A stretch of 12,660 nucleotides of DNA. It comes from Candidatus Desantisbacteria bacterium CG2_30_40_21 (GTDB lineage: Bacteria > UBA9089 > CG2-30-40-21). The notes beneath the pieces are model-generated. The model was given only the letters and a program-made list of their open reading frames with translations. It made no database searches and was not told the DNA's origin. The translations under genes were made by a program, and so were the position numbers. The stretch lies in assembly GCA_001873945.1 (NCBI GenBank), contig MNYI01000087.1, forward strand, positions 1 through 12,660, in the 5' to 3' direction. Below, one piece after another: positions 1 through 6,958 of the stretch; position 1 is the first letter of the stretch, and each line of letters opens with the position of its first letter.

Positions 1-350
1 CATAACTAACCGCAGAGTAACGCAGAGAATACTTCGAGCTGTGCAATCGGAATTAATCACACAAAGACACAAAGAACACAAAGGATAGAAAAGAAGAAAA
101 ATCGTAACTACTCAAGCAAAGTAATTCACCACGGAGAACACATAAATTGATAGGTTGATAGGTTGATGAGTTTATAGGTTAAAGGAACACAGATCCATAA
201 TTCATAACCATTTACTATCAATTCATCCACTTATCAATCCATCAACTATTCAACTTATCAACTTTTTGTGTTTTCATGCCTTTGTGGTGAGTAGTTACAA
301 TCCAGATAGTCCAAATTTTACCTCTTGTTATTATCTTCCATACACCAGTA
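1..350. repeat. Gene-free left edge built of degenerate short repeats
   Basis: No coding region is supported here. The stretch starts with a decayed cgcagag-type direct repeat (about 8-29), then a cacaaaga direct repeat (60-84: two exact 8-base copies and a third shifted by one base). Next comes an inverted-repeat element at 104-298, listed separately. The last 50 bases up to the stop codon of the neighbouring gene show no clear terminator. The repeat character is seen directly; any function is unknown. Confidence 0.7.
104..298. repeat. Inverted element with 11-bp ends and two opposing arrays of 8-base repeats
   Basis: The ends are a perfect 11-bp inverted repeat: gtaactactca at 104-114 and its complement at 288-298. 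Inside, 147-178 is four tandem 8-base units (ttgatagg twice, then ttgatgag and tttatagg). On the other side, 215-262 holds six 8-base units of the complementary type (such as ttatcaac, ttatcaat and ccatcaac). Each array also has a ccac-type purine-rich segment between it and the terminal repeat. The arms could fold into one long imperfect hairpin of about 195 bases. There is no open reading frame inside. It looks like a small non-autonomous or palindromic repeat element; the family is not recognised. Confidence 0.65.
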
Positions 351-1058
351 TTACACAATCCTTAAGATTGAAGAATGCCTCTGTGTAGCAAGCTCTTTCA
401 GGGTAGCAATGGTTTCTAAATATATATCTACACCCCCCTGAATACCCTTTTCCCGTTTCTCCTCTTCAGAGACAGTTACCTTGCGACCAATTACCGGACC
501 CGTACCGGTTGTTTCACCAAACTGGTCTGTATTTTCCAAAACCACCAGACTGTCATCAAAGATGGTAAGGTGTTGTAATTTTTTACACAATTCAGGCTGC
601 CACTCCTTAAATTCATGTCTGAGAATAACTACTAATTCAGCCCGATTAGCTTCGCAAATCAAATCCCGTCGTTGAGATCGGATTATTTCCTTAATCTTAT
701 CCCGGGCAAAAACCTCTTTTGACATCACAAAAAATCGTGTAATTTTTATCTGCCTATCCTTCCGTTGAAGAAGGGATTTGTTTATCTCTTGAAGTTTTTG
801 GTGAAAGACATCATCCTTCCATCTTTCTACCCAAAAATCAATACAATTTAACTCCCTTTGTGTTTCTTCGGTTTCTTTTGTGATAAGGTTATATAATTCC
901 TTTTTATCATCCATGAAACACCAACCATTCTTTTTCATCTCTTCTGCCCTTGTTTGCCATTTTACCAGACCTTCTTCAATCAGGATAACCTCTCGAAGGG
1001 CAACTTTCTTTAAGTAAAGATCCTCAATACTCTCTGCAATGTGTCTCAAACTTTCCAT
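351..1058 (-). CDS. Unrecognised helical protein, 235 aa
   Basis: I do not recognise this protein. The first half is rich in Lys, Glu and long amphipathic helices (probable coiled coil over roughly residues 1-110). It is followed by a segment of alternating strands and helices from about residue 110 to 180, including RFFVMSKEVF and TIFDDSLVVLEN, and then a charged C-terminal helix. There is no signal peptide or membrane segment, so it should be cytoplasmic. The ATG start is preceded by AAGGAGG at 9 bases, an excellent ribosome site. It lies 48 bases downstream of asd on the same strand, so it may be the last gene of the operon. The strand/helix segment could be a sensor or regulatory domain, but this is a guess from pattern only. 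That it is a real gene is likely, given its length and ribosome site. Confidence 0.75.
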   Translation of the reverse strand: MESLRHIAESIEDLYLKKVALREVILIEEGLVKWQTRAEEMKKNGWCFMDDKKELYNLITKETEETQRELNCIDFWVERWKDDVFHQKLQEINKSLLQRKDRQIKITRFFVMSKEVFARDKIKEIIRSQRRDLICEANRAELVVILRHEFKEWQPELCKKLQHLTIFDDSLVVLENTDQFGETTGTGPVIGRKVTVSEEEKREKGIQGGVDIYLETIATLKELATQRHSSILRIV

Positions 1059-1106
1059 GATTTAATTCCTCCTTTTCTCATTTTACCTGATACCTGAATG
1101 ATTCCT

Positions 1107-2117
1107 TTACACCAATCCTTTTTCCACCAATATCTCCGCAATCTGAACCGCATTGGATGCAGCTCCTTTTCGTAGATTATCCGATACAATCCACATATTT
1201 ACTCCACAGCAAATAGAAAAATCCTCACGAATTCTGCCCACAAAGGTTTCATCCTTTCCCTCGGCATCAATGGCTAAGGGATACTTATTGTTAATGAGAT
1301 CATCAACAACTATTACCCCTGGGGCTTTGGACAGTATCTCCCTTACCCTTTCCGGGGTTAATTTCTTCTCCGTTTCAATATTTACAGACTCTGAGTGAGA
1401 CCGAAAAACAGGAACCCGCACAGTAGTAGCTGTTACCGCAATCTCTGGCGACTCCATAATTTTTTTTGTTTCCTCTATCATCTTTATTTCTTCTTTGGTA
1501 TAGCCATTATCAAGAAATACATCAATCTGAGGCAGGCAATTAAAGGCAATCTGATGAGGATATACCTTTTTTACAACCTCGCTTCCATCTAACACGGCTC
1601 TGGATTGATTGATTAATTCCTCTATAGCCATTGAGCCTGTGCCTGAAACTGATTGATAGGTAGAAACCACAATTCTTTTAATCCTTGCCTCTTTATGAAG
1701 CGGATTTAAGGCTACTACCATCTGAATGGTTGAACAATTTGGGTTGGCAATAATCCCCTTATGATTTGCCGCAGCATGGGGATTTACCTCTGGCACAACT
1801 AATGGCACATCAATATCCATCCTGAAGGCACTGCTATTATCAACAACGATACACCCATCCTTAACCGCTTTAGGTGCCCATTCCTTGCTTACGCTTGCTC
1901 CGGCAGAAAATAGGGCAATGTCAATCCCCTTGAAACACCCATCCTGTAATCTTTCAACTATTACCTTCTCACCCTTGAAATCCAGTTCCAGCCCCTCTCG
2001 TCTATACCCAAAAAACCTTACCCTTTCTACCGGGAAATTTCTCTGGATCAATACCTCTCTCATCACCTGTCCAACAGCACCGGTCGCACCAACAACGGCT
2101 ACAGTATATTTTTTCAT
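1107..2117 (-). CDS. asd: Aspartate-semialdehyde dehydrogenase
   Basis: This cytoplasmic NADP-dependent enzyme reduces beta-aspartyl phosphate to aspartate semialdehyde, the branch point to lysine, diaminopimelate, threonine and methionine. At 336 aa it has the usual family length. The N-terminal nucleotide-binding loop GATGAVG is at residues 10-16. The catalytic cysteine C128 sits in NPNCST (125-130), followed by Q155 in TYQSVSGTGS. The VRVPVFRSHSE motif (233-243) contains the catalytic H241, and GRIR at 294-297 supplies a substrate-binding arginine. All key residues are present, so the enzyme should be active. The ATG start is preceded by AAAGGAG. It begins 13 bases after the HEAT-protein stop and is probably in the same transcript as leuB. 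A leuB-asd neighbourhood is also seen in other bacteria. Confidence 0.97.
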   Translation of the reverse strand: MKKYTVAVVGATGAVGQVMREVLIQRNFPVERVRFFGYRREGLELDFKGEKVIVERLQDGCFKGIDIALFSAGASVSKEWAPKAVKDGCIVVDNSSAFRMDIDVPLVVPEVNPHAAANHKGIIANPNCSTIQMVVALNPLHKEARIKRIVVSTYQSVSGTGSMAIEELINQSRAVLDGSEVVKKVYPHQIAFNCLPQIDVFLDNGYTKEEIKMIEETKKIMESPEIAVTATTVRVPVFRSHSESVNIETEKKLTPERVREILSKAPGVIVVDDLINNKYPLAIDAEGKDETFVGRIREDFSICCGVNMWIVSDNLRKGAASNAVQIAEILVEKGLV

Positions 2118-2130
2118 GGAATAACTCCTT

Positions 2131-2799
2131 TCACTTTTTTTCCTTCCCCGGCCACCATGGACCCTTATCTTTATTCACTGTTCCCTTCTTCGCAATGGCA
2201 ATTTTTATCTCTTTTTCGAGCACTGAGGAGCATCCCTTAAGCAATTTTTCATTAAGAATATCAATTGCCTCTTCACTCCGTATCTCTCCCAGGGAATATG
2301 CGGCTGGCATTTGAATTTCTAACACCTCTTTATTCAACATCTCTTCCAATGCCAGAACAGCAGACTCATCATTTATCTTACCCAGAACAACCACAGCAGC
2401 TATTCTTATCTTCATTAACTCAATAGGGTCATTGGCTACTTTAATAACCTCAGGGACAACCTCAGGATTCATGGTCATGGCTAATAGTTCAGCCATAACT
2501 ATTCTGAATATTATGCCTTTCTTTTTGTTTCTGAATTCTTTTATCAAAACAGGTGCCGCAGGTTTACCGATGGTGGCTATCCACAGTATCCTGTGCTGAA
2601 TGAGCTTGTTTATCTCCTCCAGACTATCTGTTTTTTTACAAACAGCCTCAATCTCCCGGCTATATTTTTCTACCTCAAGGTAGATTTTTTTCAGTACAAT
2701 CTGTTTTTTCTTGTCCTCATGTTTCTCTGAAAGGTGATACAATGTATAGATACCACCAATTATCATGAAGACAATGATTACCCAGAGTAATTTTTTCAT
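2131..2799 (-). CDS. Membrane-anchored HEAT-repeat protein, 222 aa
   Basis: The N-terminus has a short positive stretch followed by a hydrophobic helix (about residues 4-22). There is no lipobox cysteine and no clear cleavage site, so it is probably an uncleaved anchor with the rest outside the cytoplasm. After a charged helix, residues from about 75 to 205 form HEAT-like helical pairs; the clearest carry the patterns IRIAAVVVLGKIND and MPAAYSLGEIRSEEA. Such alpha-solenoids bind other proteins, and no enzymatic motif is visible. The start codon overlaps the leuB stop by four bases (ATGA) behind AGGAGA, indicating translational coupling to leuB. asd follows after 13 bases. Its link to leucine or aspartate metabolism is not obvious. 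Sure of HEAT fold and anchor; role unknown. Confidence 0.85.
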   Translation of the reverse strand: MKKLLWVIIVFMIIGGIYTLYHLSEKHEDKKKQIVLKKIYLEVEKYSREIEAVCKKTDSLEEINKLIQHRILWIATIGKPAAPVLIKEFRNKKKGIIFRIVMAELLAMTMNPEVVPEVIKVANDPIELMKIRIAAVVVLGKINDESAVLALEEMLNKEVLEIQMPAAYSLGEIRSEEAIDILNEKLLKGCSSVLEKEIKIAIAKKGTVNKDKGPWWPGKEKK

Positions 2800-3854
2800 A
2801 ATTCTCCTATGAGTTTTACCACCAGATCCCCAACATCTGAGGTAGACATACCCATTTTCCCGGCAGCCAGATCCTTCAAATAGCCCTCAGAAAGCACCTT
2901 AATAACCGCATCTTCTATAAGCCTTGCTGTTTTTTCTTCCTTGAGAAAGTCAAGCATCATGGAGCCTGCAAGAATGGTGGCAATAGGGTTTATTTTATTT
3001 TTACCAGTATATTTAGGGGCAGAGCCATGAATAGGCTCAAACATGGATACGCCTGTTGGATTAATATTGCCTCCTGCGGCCACACCCATTCCACCCTGAA
3101 CCATTGCCCCAAGGTCAGTAATAATATCACCAAACAGATTACAAGTTACAATAACATCAAACCATTCCGGGTTTTTGACCATCCACATACAAGTGGCATC
3201 CACATAGGCATGATCGCATTCTACAGTCGGATATTCCTTTGCTACCTCTTTGAATGTTCGCTGCCACAGGTCATGTCCATAAGTCAAAACATTTGACTTA
3301 TCACAAAGGGTAAGTTTTTTTCGAGGTCTTTTTTGTGCAATTTCAAAGGCATACCTGATACATCTCTCTGTTCCTTTGCGGGTATATATTGCCTCTTGAG
3401 TTGCCACCTCATCCTGAGTCCCTTTTTTTAAGAAACCGCCGACACCGCAGTAAAGGCACTCAGTGTTTTCTCTAACAACAATAAAGTCAATATCTTGCGG
3501 TCCCTTACCTTTGATAGGAGTTTCTACCCCTGGATAAAGTTTTATGGGTCTGAGATTGATATACTGGTCAAGGGCAAATCTAAGTTTTAATAATAACCCT
3601 TTTTCCAGAATACCCGGGGCAACGGCTGGATGTCCCACAGCACCAAGGTAAATAGCATCGTATTGTTTTAATTCTTCAATACATGAATCAGGCAGTATTT
3701 CACCTGTTTTCAGATACCTGTCACCACCAAAATCATAGGGTGAGAATTCAAACCCTATGTTACTCTTAGCCCCTGCAACCTTTAATACCTTTAATCCTTC
3801 TCGGATAATCTCCGGTCCTACCCCATCACCAGGGATAACTGCTATTTTGTACAT
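2796..3854 (-). CDS. leuB: 3-isopropylmalate dehydrogenase (isocitrate/isopropylmalate dehydrogenase family)
   Basis: This enzyme oxidatively decarboxylates 3-isopropylmalate to 2-oxoisocaproate, the third step of leucine synthesis, in the cytoplasm. At 352 aa it is full length. Visible landmarks are the IPGDGVGPE start, the substrate loop with LRFALDQYINLRP, RENTE at 128-132 followed by catalytic Y135, catalytic K186 in CDKSN, metal ligands D219 and D243 (NLFGDIITD), and the adenine-binding loop EPIHGSAPKYTGKN at 273-286. Two features stand out. The loop has K281-Y282 where classical LeuB has Asp-Ile, and Y135 is bracketed by C133 and C136. The related tartrate and homoisocitrate dehydrogenases cannot be excluded by sequence alone, but the leuA/C/D neighbours make LeuB by far the best call. 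The ATG start has GAGGAGG 5 bases upstream, directly abutting the Uma2 stop codon. Confidence 0.93.
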   Translation of the reverse strand: MYKIAVIPGDGVGPEIIREGLKVLKVAGAKSNIGFEFSPYDFGGDRYLKTGEILPDSCIEELKQYDAIYLGAVGHPAVAPGILEKGLLLKLRFALDQYINLRPIKLYPGVETPIKGKGPQDIDFIVVRENTECLYCGVGGFLKKGTQDEVATQEAIYTRKGTERCIRYAFEIAQKRPRKKLTLCDKSNVLTYGHDLWQRTFKEVAKEYPTVECDHAYVDATCMWMVKNPEWFDVIVTCNLFGDIITDLGAMVQGGMGVAAGGNINPTGVSMFEPIHGSAPKYTGKNKINPIATILAGSMMLDFLKEEKTARLIEDAVIKVLSEGYLKDLAAGKMGMSTSDVGDLVVKLIGEL

Positions 3855-3866
3855 ATACGCCTCCTC

Positions 3867-4430
3867 TTAAAATACATCAGTTAAATTAACCTTAAGTCCT
3901 TGTATCATCTTTACTTCCACCACATCCTGATGGAAGAATGTTCCCTTTGGCTCATACTTGCCACCCTCCAGAACAAAAACATCAACCTTTTGTTCCTTTG
4001 GGTCAACTATCCAATATTCTCTAACTCCAAACCTCTGATAAAGCACCTTCTTCAGTAGGACATCCATCTGTAATGTAGTTGGAGAAAGTATTTCAATAAT
4101 CAAATCAGGGGCACCAAAAATGGCTTTTTCCTTTTTAATATCCAATCTTTCCTTGGAGATATAGATAATATCCGGCTGCACAACATTTGTGGAACTAAAA
4201 ACAACATCAATGGGTGAGAAAAAGACATCTCCAATATCATGGTCTTTAACAAACTCCCAGATGATAAACGCTAAATTTCTTGAAATAGCCTGATGATATA
4301 TCAAAGGGGCTGCGGTCATGAACAAGTCACCTCCTATTATCTGATAGGTTTTACCATCATTGGGTAATGTTAAATAATCCTCATATGTCCAGATATCTTC
4401 TCTTAAGTCTACGGCAAGGGCATTTGACAT
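3867..4430 (-). CDS. Uma2-family PD-(D/E)XK nuclease-like protein (DUF820), 187 aa
   Basis: The protein shows the full Uma2 layout: an N-terminal YEDYLTLP helix and strand, a conserved His at residue 46, VQPDIIYI with D87, APDLIIEILSPTT (107-119) with the putative catalytic D109 and E113, then D123, K127 and the conserved YQRFGVREYWIVDP (131-144). These residues match the restriction-endonuclease-like fold and the active site appears intact. The biological role of Uma2 proteins is poorly known; they are very abundant in cyanobacteria and some other phyla and are often scattered between unrelated genes. The start has GGAGG 9 bases upstream. It lies 21 bases after leuD, and its stop touches the leuB ribosome site, so it is probably read in the same message. 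It looks like an insertion between leuD and leuB. Confidence 0.9.
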   Translation of the reverse strand: MSNALAVDLREDIWTYEDYLTLPNDGKTYQIIGGDLFMTAAPLIYHQAISRNLAFIIWEFVKDHDIGDVFFSPIDVVFSSTNVVQPDIIYISKERLDIKKEKAIFGAPDLIIEILSPTTLQMDVLLKKVLYQRFGVREYWIVDPKEQKVDVFVLEGGKYEPKGTFFHQDVVEVKMIQGLKVNLTDVF

Positions 4431-4451
4431 TTATGATTACCTCCACACAAA

Positions 4452-4961
4452 TTAATTCACATCAGCAGCCATATCTTGTTTTTCCCTAACATATTCCATC
4501 AACCCACCCGCACTAATCAATCTCTGCATAAACTCTGGAAATGGAGCAGTAGCATATATTTTCCCTGTAGTAATATTTTTTATCCTCCCGCAAGTAGTAT
4601 CTACCTCAAGAACATCCTCATCCTTCGTTTCCTCGACCGCCTCCGGACAAACAATGATGGGCAATCCGATATTTATGGCATTACGATAAAATATCCGGGC
4701 AAAGGATGACGCAATAACACAGGCAATGCCGCATGCCTTAATAGCAATGGGTGCATGCTCCCGTGATGAGCCGCAACCAAAGTTTTTATTTGCCACCATA
4801 ATCTCCCCAGATGCAACCTTGTCCGGAAATGTTGAATCTATTCCGACCATACAATGCTTTGCCAACTCAACTGGATTTGTAGTGTCTAAATAAACCGCAG
4901 GAATAATATCATCCGTGTTTACATTATCACCAAACATATGAATCTTTCCTTTTATAACCAT
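4452..4961 (-). CDS. leuD: 3-isopropylmalate dehydratase small subunit (archaeal/bacterial short type)
   Basis: This is the swivel-domain subunit that joins LeuC to isomerise 2-isopropylmalate to 3-isopropylmalate. At 169 aa it matches the short LeuD type rather than the roughly 200-aa enterobacterial form. The N-terminal signature GKIHMFGDNVNTDDIIPA is at residues 5-22. The substrate-specificity loop YLDT is at 24-27. The conserved NFGCGSSREHAP is at 60-71, including the Ser-Ser-Arg that contacts substrate. No key residue is missing. The ATG start has GGAGG at 7 bases. The receiver gene separates it from leuC, which is unusual because the two subunits are normally adjacent, and it is followed by Uma2 after 21 bases. 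A homoaconitase small subunit would look similar, but the operon favours LeuD. Confidence 0.95.
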   Translation of the reverse strand: MVIKGKIHMFGDNVNTDDIIPAVYLDTTNPVELAKHCMVGIDSTFPDKVASGEIMVANKNFGCGSSREHAPIAIKACGIACVIASSFARIFYRNAINIGLPIIVCPEAVEETKDEDVLEVDTTCGRIKNITTGKIYATAPFPEFMQRLISAGGLMEYVREKQDMAADVN

Positions 4962-4974
4962 TGTTATCCTCCAA

Positions 4975-5002
4975 AAGTAATGGTAATCGGTAATCGGTTT
5001 TA
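4975..5002. repeat. Short tandem repeat of 7-base units upstream of leuD
   Basis: Four heptamers run in tandem: aagtaat, ggtaatc, ggtaatc and ggtttta; the central two are identical. A complementary accgatt at 5013-5019 pairs with aatcggt at 4992-4998, giving a 7-bp stem with a 14-base loop. The array occupies most of the 61-base gap between the receiver stop and the leuD start, just upstream of the leuD ribosome site. There is no T-run on the transcribed strand, so I do not call a terminator. Confidence 0.5.
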
Positions 5003-5022
5003 TTCACTGAGCACCGATTTTT

Positions 5023-5406
5023 CTATCTATGATGAGTAATTCTTTCCAAAACAGAGGTTATTCTTCCATACAAATCTGTTAAATCAAAGGGCTTGATGAT
5101 ATAATCTGCTGCACCAAGGGAATATCCCAGACTAATATCATTTGCAGTTCCCTCTACTGTAATAAATATAACCGGTATTTTCTTTAATTTATCGTCTTTC
5201 TTCAGGCTTGCACACACCTCATATCCGGTCATGCCAGGCATTAGCACATCAAGAAGAATCAAATCAGGGATAAACTCTGTAGCTAATGCCAACCCATCAT
5301 CCCCTCTATATGCTCCCTTTATAGCAAACCCCTGTGAGTCTAAAAAATGACTAAGCACCTCCACAATAGCAATATTATCATCAACAATCAATATCTTCTT
5401 TTTCAC
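5023..5406 (-). CDS. Stand-alone response-regulator receiver (CheY-like), 127 aa
   Basis: This is a single receiver domain with no DNA-binding or enzymatic output domain. The acidic pair D9-D10, phosphoacceptor D53 in LLDVLMPG, switch T83, Y102 and K105 in KPF are all present, so it should be phosphorylatable. Such proteins act by contacting partners (motor, kinase relay or other regulators). No histidine kinase is in the window. The start is GTG, chosen because an AGGGAGG-type ribosome site lies 7 bases upstream and the MKKKILIVDD-type N-terminus is complete. It sits between leuC (190-base gap) and leuD (61-base gap), with no evident functional link to leucine synthesis. Confidence 0.93.
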   Translation of the reverse strand: MKKKILIVDDNIAIVEVLSHFLDSQGFAIKGAYRGDDGLALATEFIPDLILLDVLMPGMTGYEVCASLKKDDKLKKIPVIFITVEGTANDISLGYSLGAADYIIKPFDLTDLYGRITSVLERITHHR

Positions 5407-5434
5407 TTTCCCCCCTCCCTAAGACTACAGAAAG

Positions 5435-5598
5435 GGCACTGTATGTATTGTTTTTGGAGCAAGGCAATCGTGTTGCCGTTATCTTCTACACCAACACGGT
5501 GGGCTCACTTCAAATCCTGCTTCTAAATCTCAAATTATGACCTATGCAAGTATATACAAAAACAGTCAGCAATTACCTGACCGAATGAATACAGTGCC
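5435..5598. repeat. Intergenic segment bounded by a 15-bp imperfect inverted repeat
   Basis: The 190-base gap between leuC and the receiver gene begins and ends with complementary sequences. ggcactgtat at 5435-5444 is exactly complementary to 5589-5598, and the match extends to 13 of 15 positions. The right copy overlaps the leuC stop codon. Inside, cgtgttg (5469-5475) and caacacg (5492-5498) form a further 7-bp stem, and cacc/ggtg could compete with it. No T-run follows on the minus strand. It may be a small mobile element relic or an mRNA structure between genes; no target duplication is evident. Confidence 0.4.
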
Positions 5599-6857
5599 TA
5601 CAATACCTCTTCTGGTGATGCAATTCTTCCCTTGATGCAGGATGCAGCAGCTATTGCTGGACTGGCCAGATATACCTCGCTCTTTGGATGTCCCATCCTG
5701 CCGACAAAGTTTCTATTTGTGGTAGCAATAGCCTTTTCCCCTTCAGCTAAAATACCCATATGTCCACCCAGACATGGTCCACAGGTAGGGGTAGAAACCA
5801 CTGCCTGTGCCTCGATAAATATGTCAATCAGCCCTTCTTTTATGGCGAGCTGGTAAATTTTTTGAGTTGCTGGAATAATTATCAATCGTACCTCTGGATG
5901 AACCTTTTTACCCTTTAAGACTTGAGCTGCTATTCGCAAATCTTCTATCCTTCCATTGGTACATGAGCCAATTATCCCTTGATCTATCTTTATATCTCCA
6001 ACCTGACTGATTGGTTTCGTATTGGATGGAAGGTGAGGAAAAGCTACTTGTGGTTCAATACGACTGCAATCAAATTCATAAACCTCTTTGTATTTAGCAT
6101 CACTATCGCTTTTGTATATTTTATATGATCTTTTTGCCCTTGGTGTTACATATTCAATAGTAGTCTCATCAGCCTGAATAATCCCACACTTACCGCCAGC
6201 CTCAATAGCCATATTAGACATGGTAAACCTATCCGACATGGGCAGGGATGAAATAACCTCACCACAAAACTCCATAGCTGCATAGTTTGCCCCATCAACC
6301 CCAATTCTACCAATGGTGTGCAATATTAAATCCTTGCCGCCAACCCATTTCTGGCAAGAACCATTGTAGATAAATTTTATAGATTCTGGCACCATAAACC
6401 ATATTTGACCAGTAGCCATAACCGCAGCCAGATCAGTGCTGCCAATACCTGTTGCAAATGCCCCTAATGCCCCATAGGTACAGGTATGAGAATCCGCACC
6501 AATAATTATATCCCCAGGCAATACCAATCCTGCCTCTGGAAGCAGGGCATGTTCAATCCCCATTCGTCCAACCTCAAAGTAATTGGTAATGTTATACTTT
6601 TTAGCAAACTCCCGCAATATCTTGCATTGCTGAGCAGCCCTTACATCCTTGTTTGGAGCAAAATGGTCAGGAACAAGGACTACCCTATCCCTATCAAACA
6701 CAGATTCAAGCCCCAATTTTTCAAACTCAACAATAGCCAATGGTGTGGTAATATCATTTCCAAGGGCAATATCCACACCTACCTCAATCAATTCACCAGG
6801 GGATACATCCCTTCCCATGTGTGCTCCAAGTATCTTTTCAGCAATAGTCTTTCCCAT
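5598..6857 (-). CDS. leuC: 3-isopropylmalate dehydratase large subunit (aconitase family)
   Basis: This is the catalytic iron-sulfur subunit of isopropylmalate isomerase; with LeuD it dehydrates and rehydrates 2-isopropylmalate to 3-isopropylmalate. At 419 aa it is the short LeuC/HacA type. The N-terminus MGKTIAEKILGAH is typical. GADSHTCTYGALGAFATGIGSTD begins at residue 120. The three [4Fe-4S] ligands are C299 in GSCTNGR and C359 and C362 in TPTCGPCLGG. GRMGHPKSEVYLASP near the C-terminus is also conserved. No key residue is missing. The ATG start is supported by AGGAAGG 9 bases upstream. It follows the toxin gene by 97 bases, which hold a possible weak promoter. Homoaconitase large subunits are close relatives; the surrounding leuA, leuD and leuB decide the call. 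Confidence 0.96.
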   Translation of the reverse strand: MGKTIAEKILGAHMGRDVSPGELIEVGVDIALGNDITTPLAIVEFEKLGLESVFDRDRVVLVPDHFAPNKDVRAAQQCKILREFAKKYNITNYFEVGRMGIEHALLPEAGLVLPGDIIIGADSHTCTYGALGAFATGIGSTDLAAVMATGQIWFMVPESIKFIYNGSCQKWVGGKDLILHTIGRIGVDGANYAAMEFCGEVISSLPMSDRFTMSNMAIEAGGKCGIIQADETTIEYVTPRAKRSYKIYKSDSDAKYKEVYEFDCSRIEPQVAFPHLPSNTKPISQVGDIKIDQGIIGSCTNGRIEDLRIAAQVLKGKKVHPEVRLIIIPATQKIYQLAIKEGLIDIFIEAQAVVSTPTCGPCLGGHMGILAEGEKAIATTNRNFVGRMGHPKSEVYLASPAIAAASCIKGRIASPEEVL

Positions 6858-6929
6858 ATTGTTTTACCTTCCTATTTATATGATAGTGTAACTGTTAGGA
6901 GTACTATGGTTTATCAGCACAGGACAACC

Positions 6930-6958
6930 ATTAAACCATGAGCGAAATGTTTACTCAA
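6930..6958 (-). promoter_or_regulatory. Possible weak sigma-70 promoter for leuC
   Basis: Read on the minus strand, TTGAGT (6958-6953) and TTTAAT (6935-6930) are 17 bases apart. The -35 matches four of six and the -10 five of six consensus bases. It overlaps the toxin stop codon and would give a leader of about 65 bases before leuC. This would let leuC and downstream genes be read independently of leuA and the toxin-antitoxin pair. Such matches arise by chance in AT-rich DNA. Confidence 0.3.

Noticed and set aside
147..262. Possible CRISPR array in the left-edge repeats
   Set aside because: The units are 8 bases, contiguous and degenerate, with no spacers of 25-45 bases and no cas genes.
4992..5019. 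Hairpin between the receiver gene and leuD as a terminator
   Set aside because: The stem is only 7 bp with a 14-base loop, and the T-run follows on the plus strand, opposite to transcription of these genes.
6906..6939. 7-bp inverted repeat atggttt/aaaccat after the toxin gene
   Set aside because: The loop is 20 bases and no T-run follows; it is within chance expectation for AT-rich DNA.
6486..6941. Open frame of 151 codons on the plus strand opposite leuC
   Set aside because: It is antisense to a strongly conserved enzyme, has low-complexity composition and no family resemblance.
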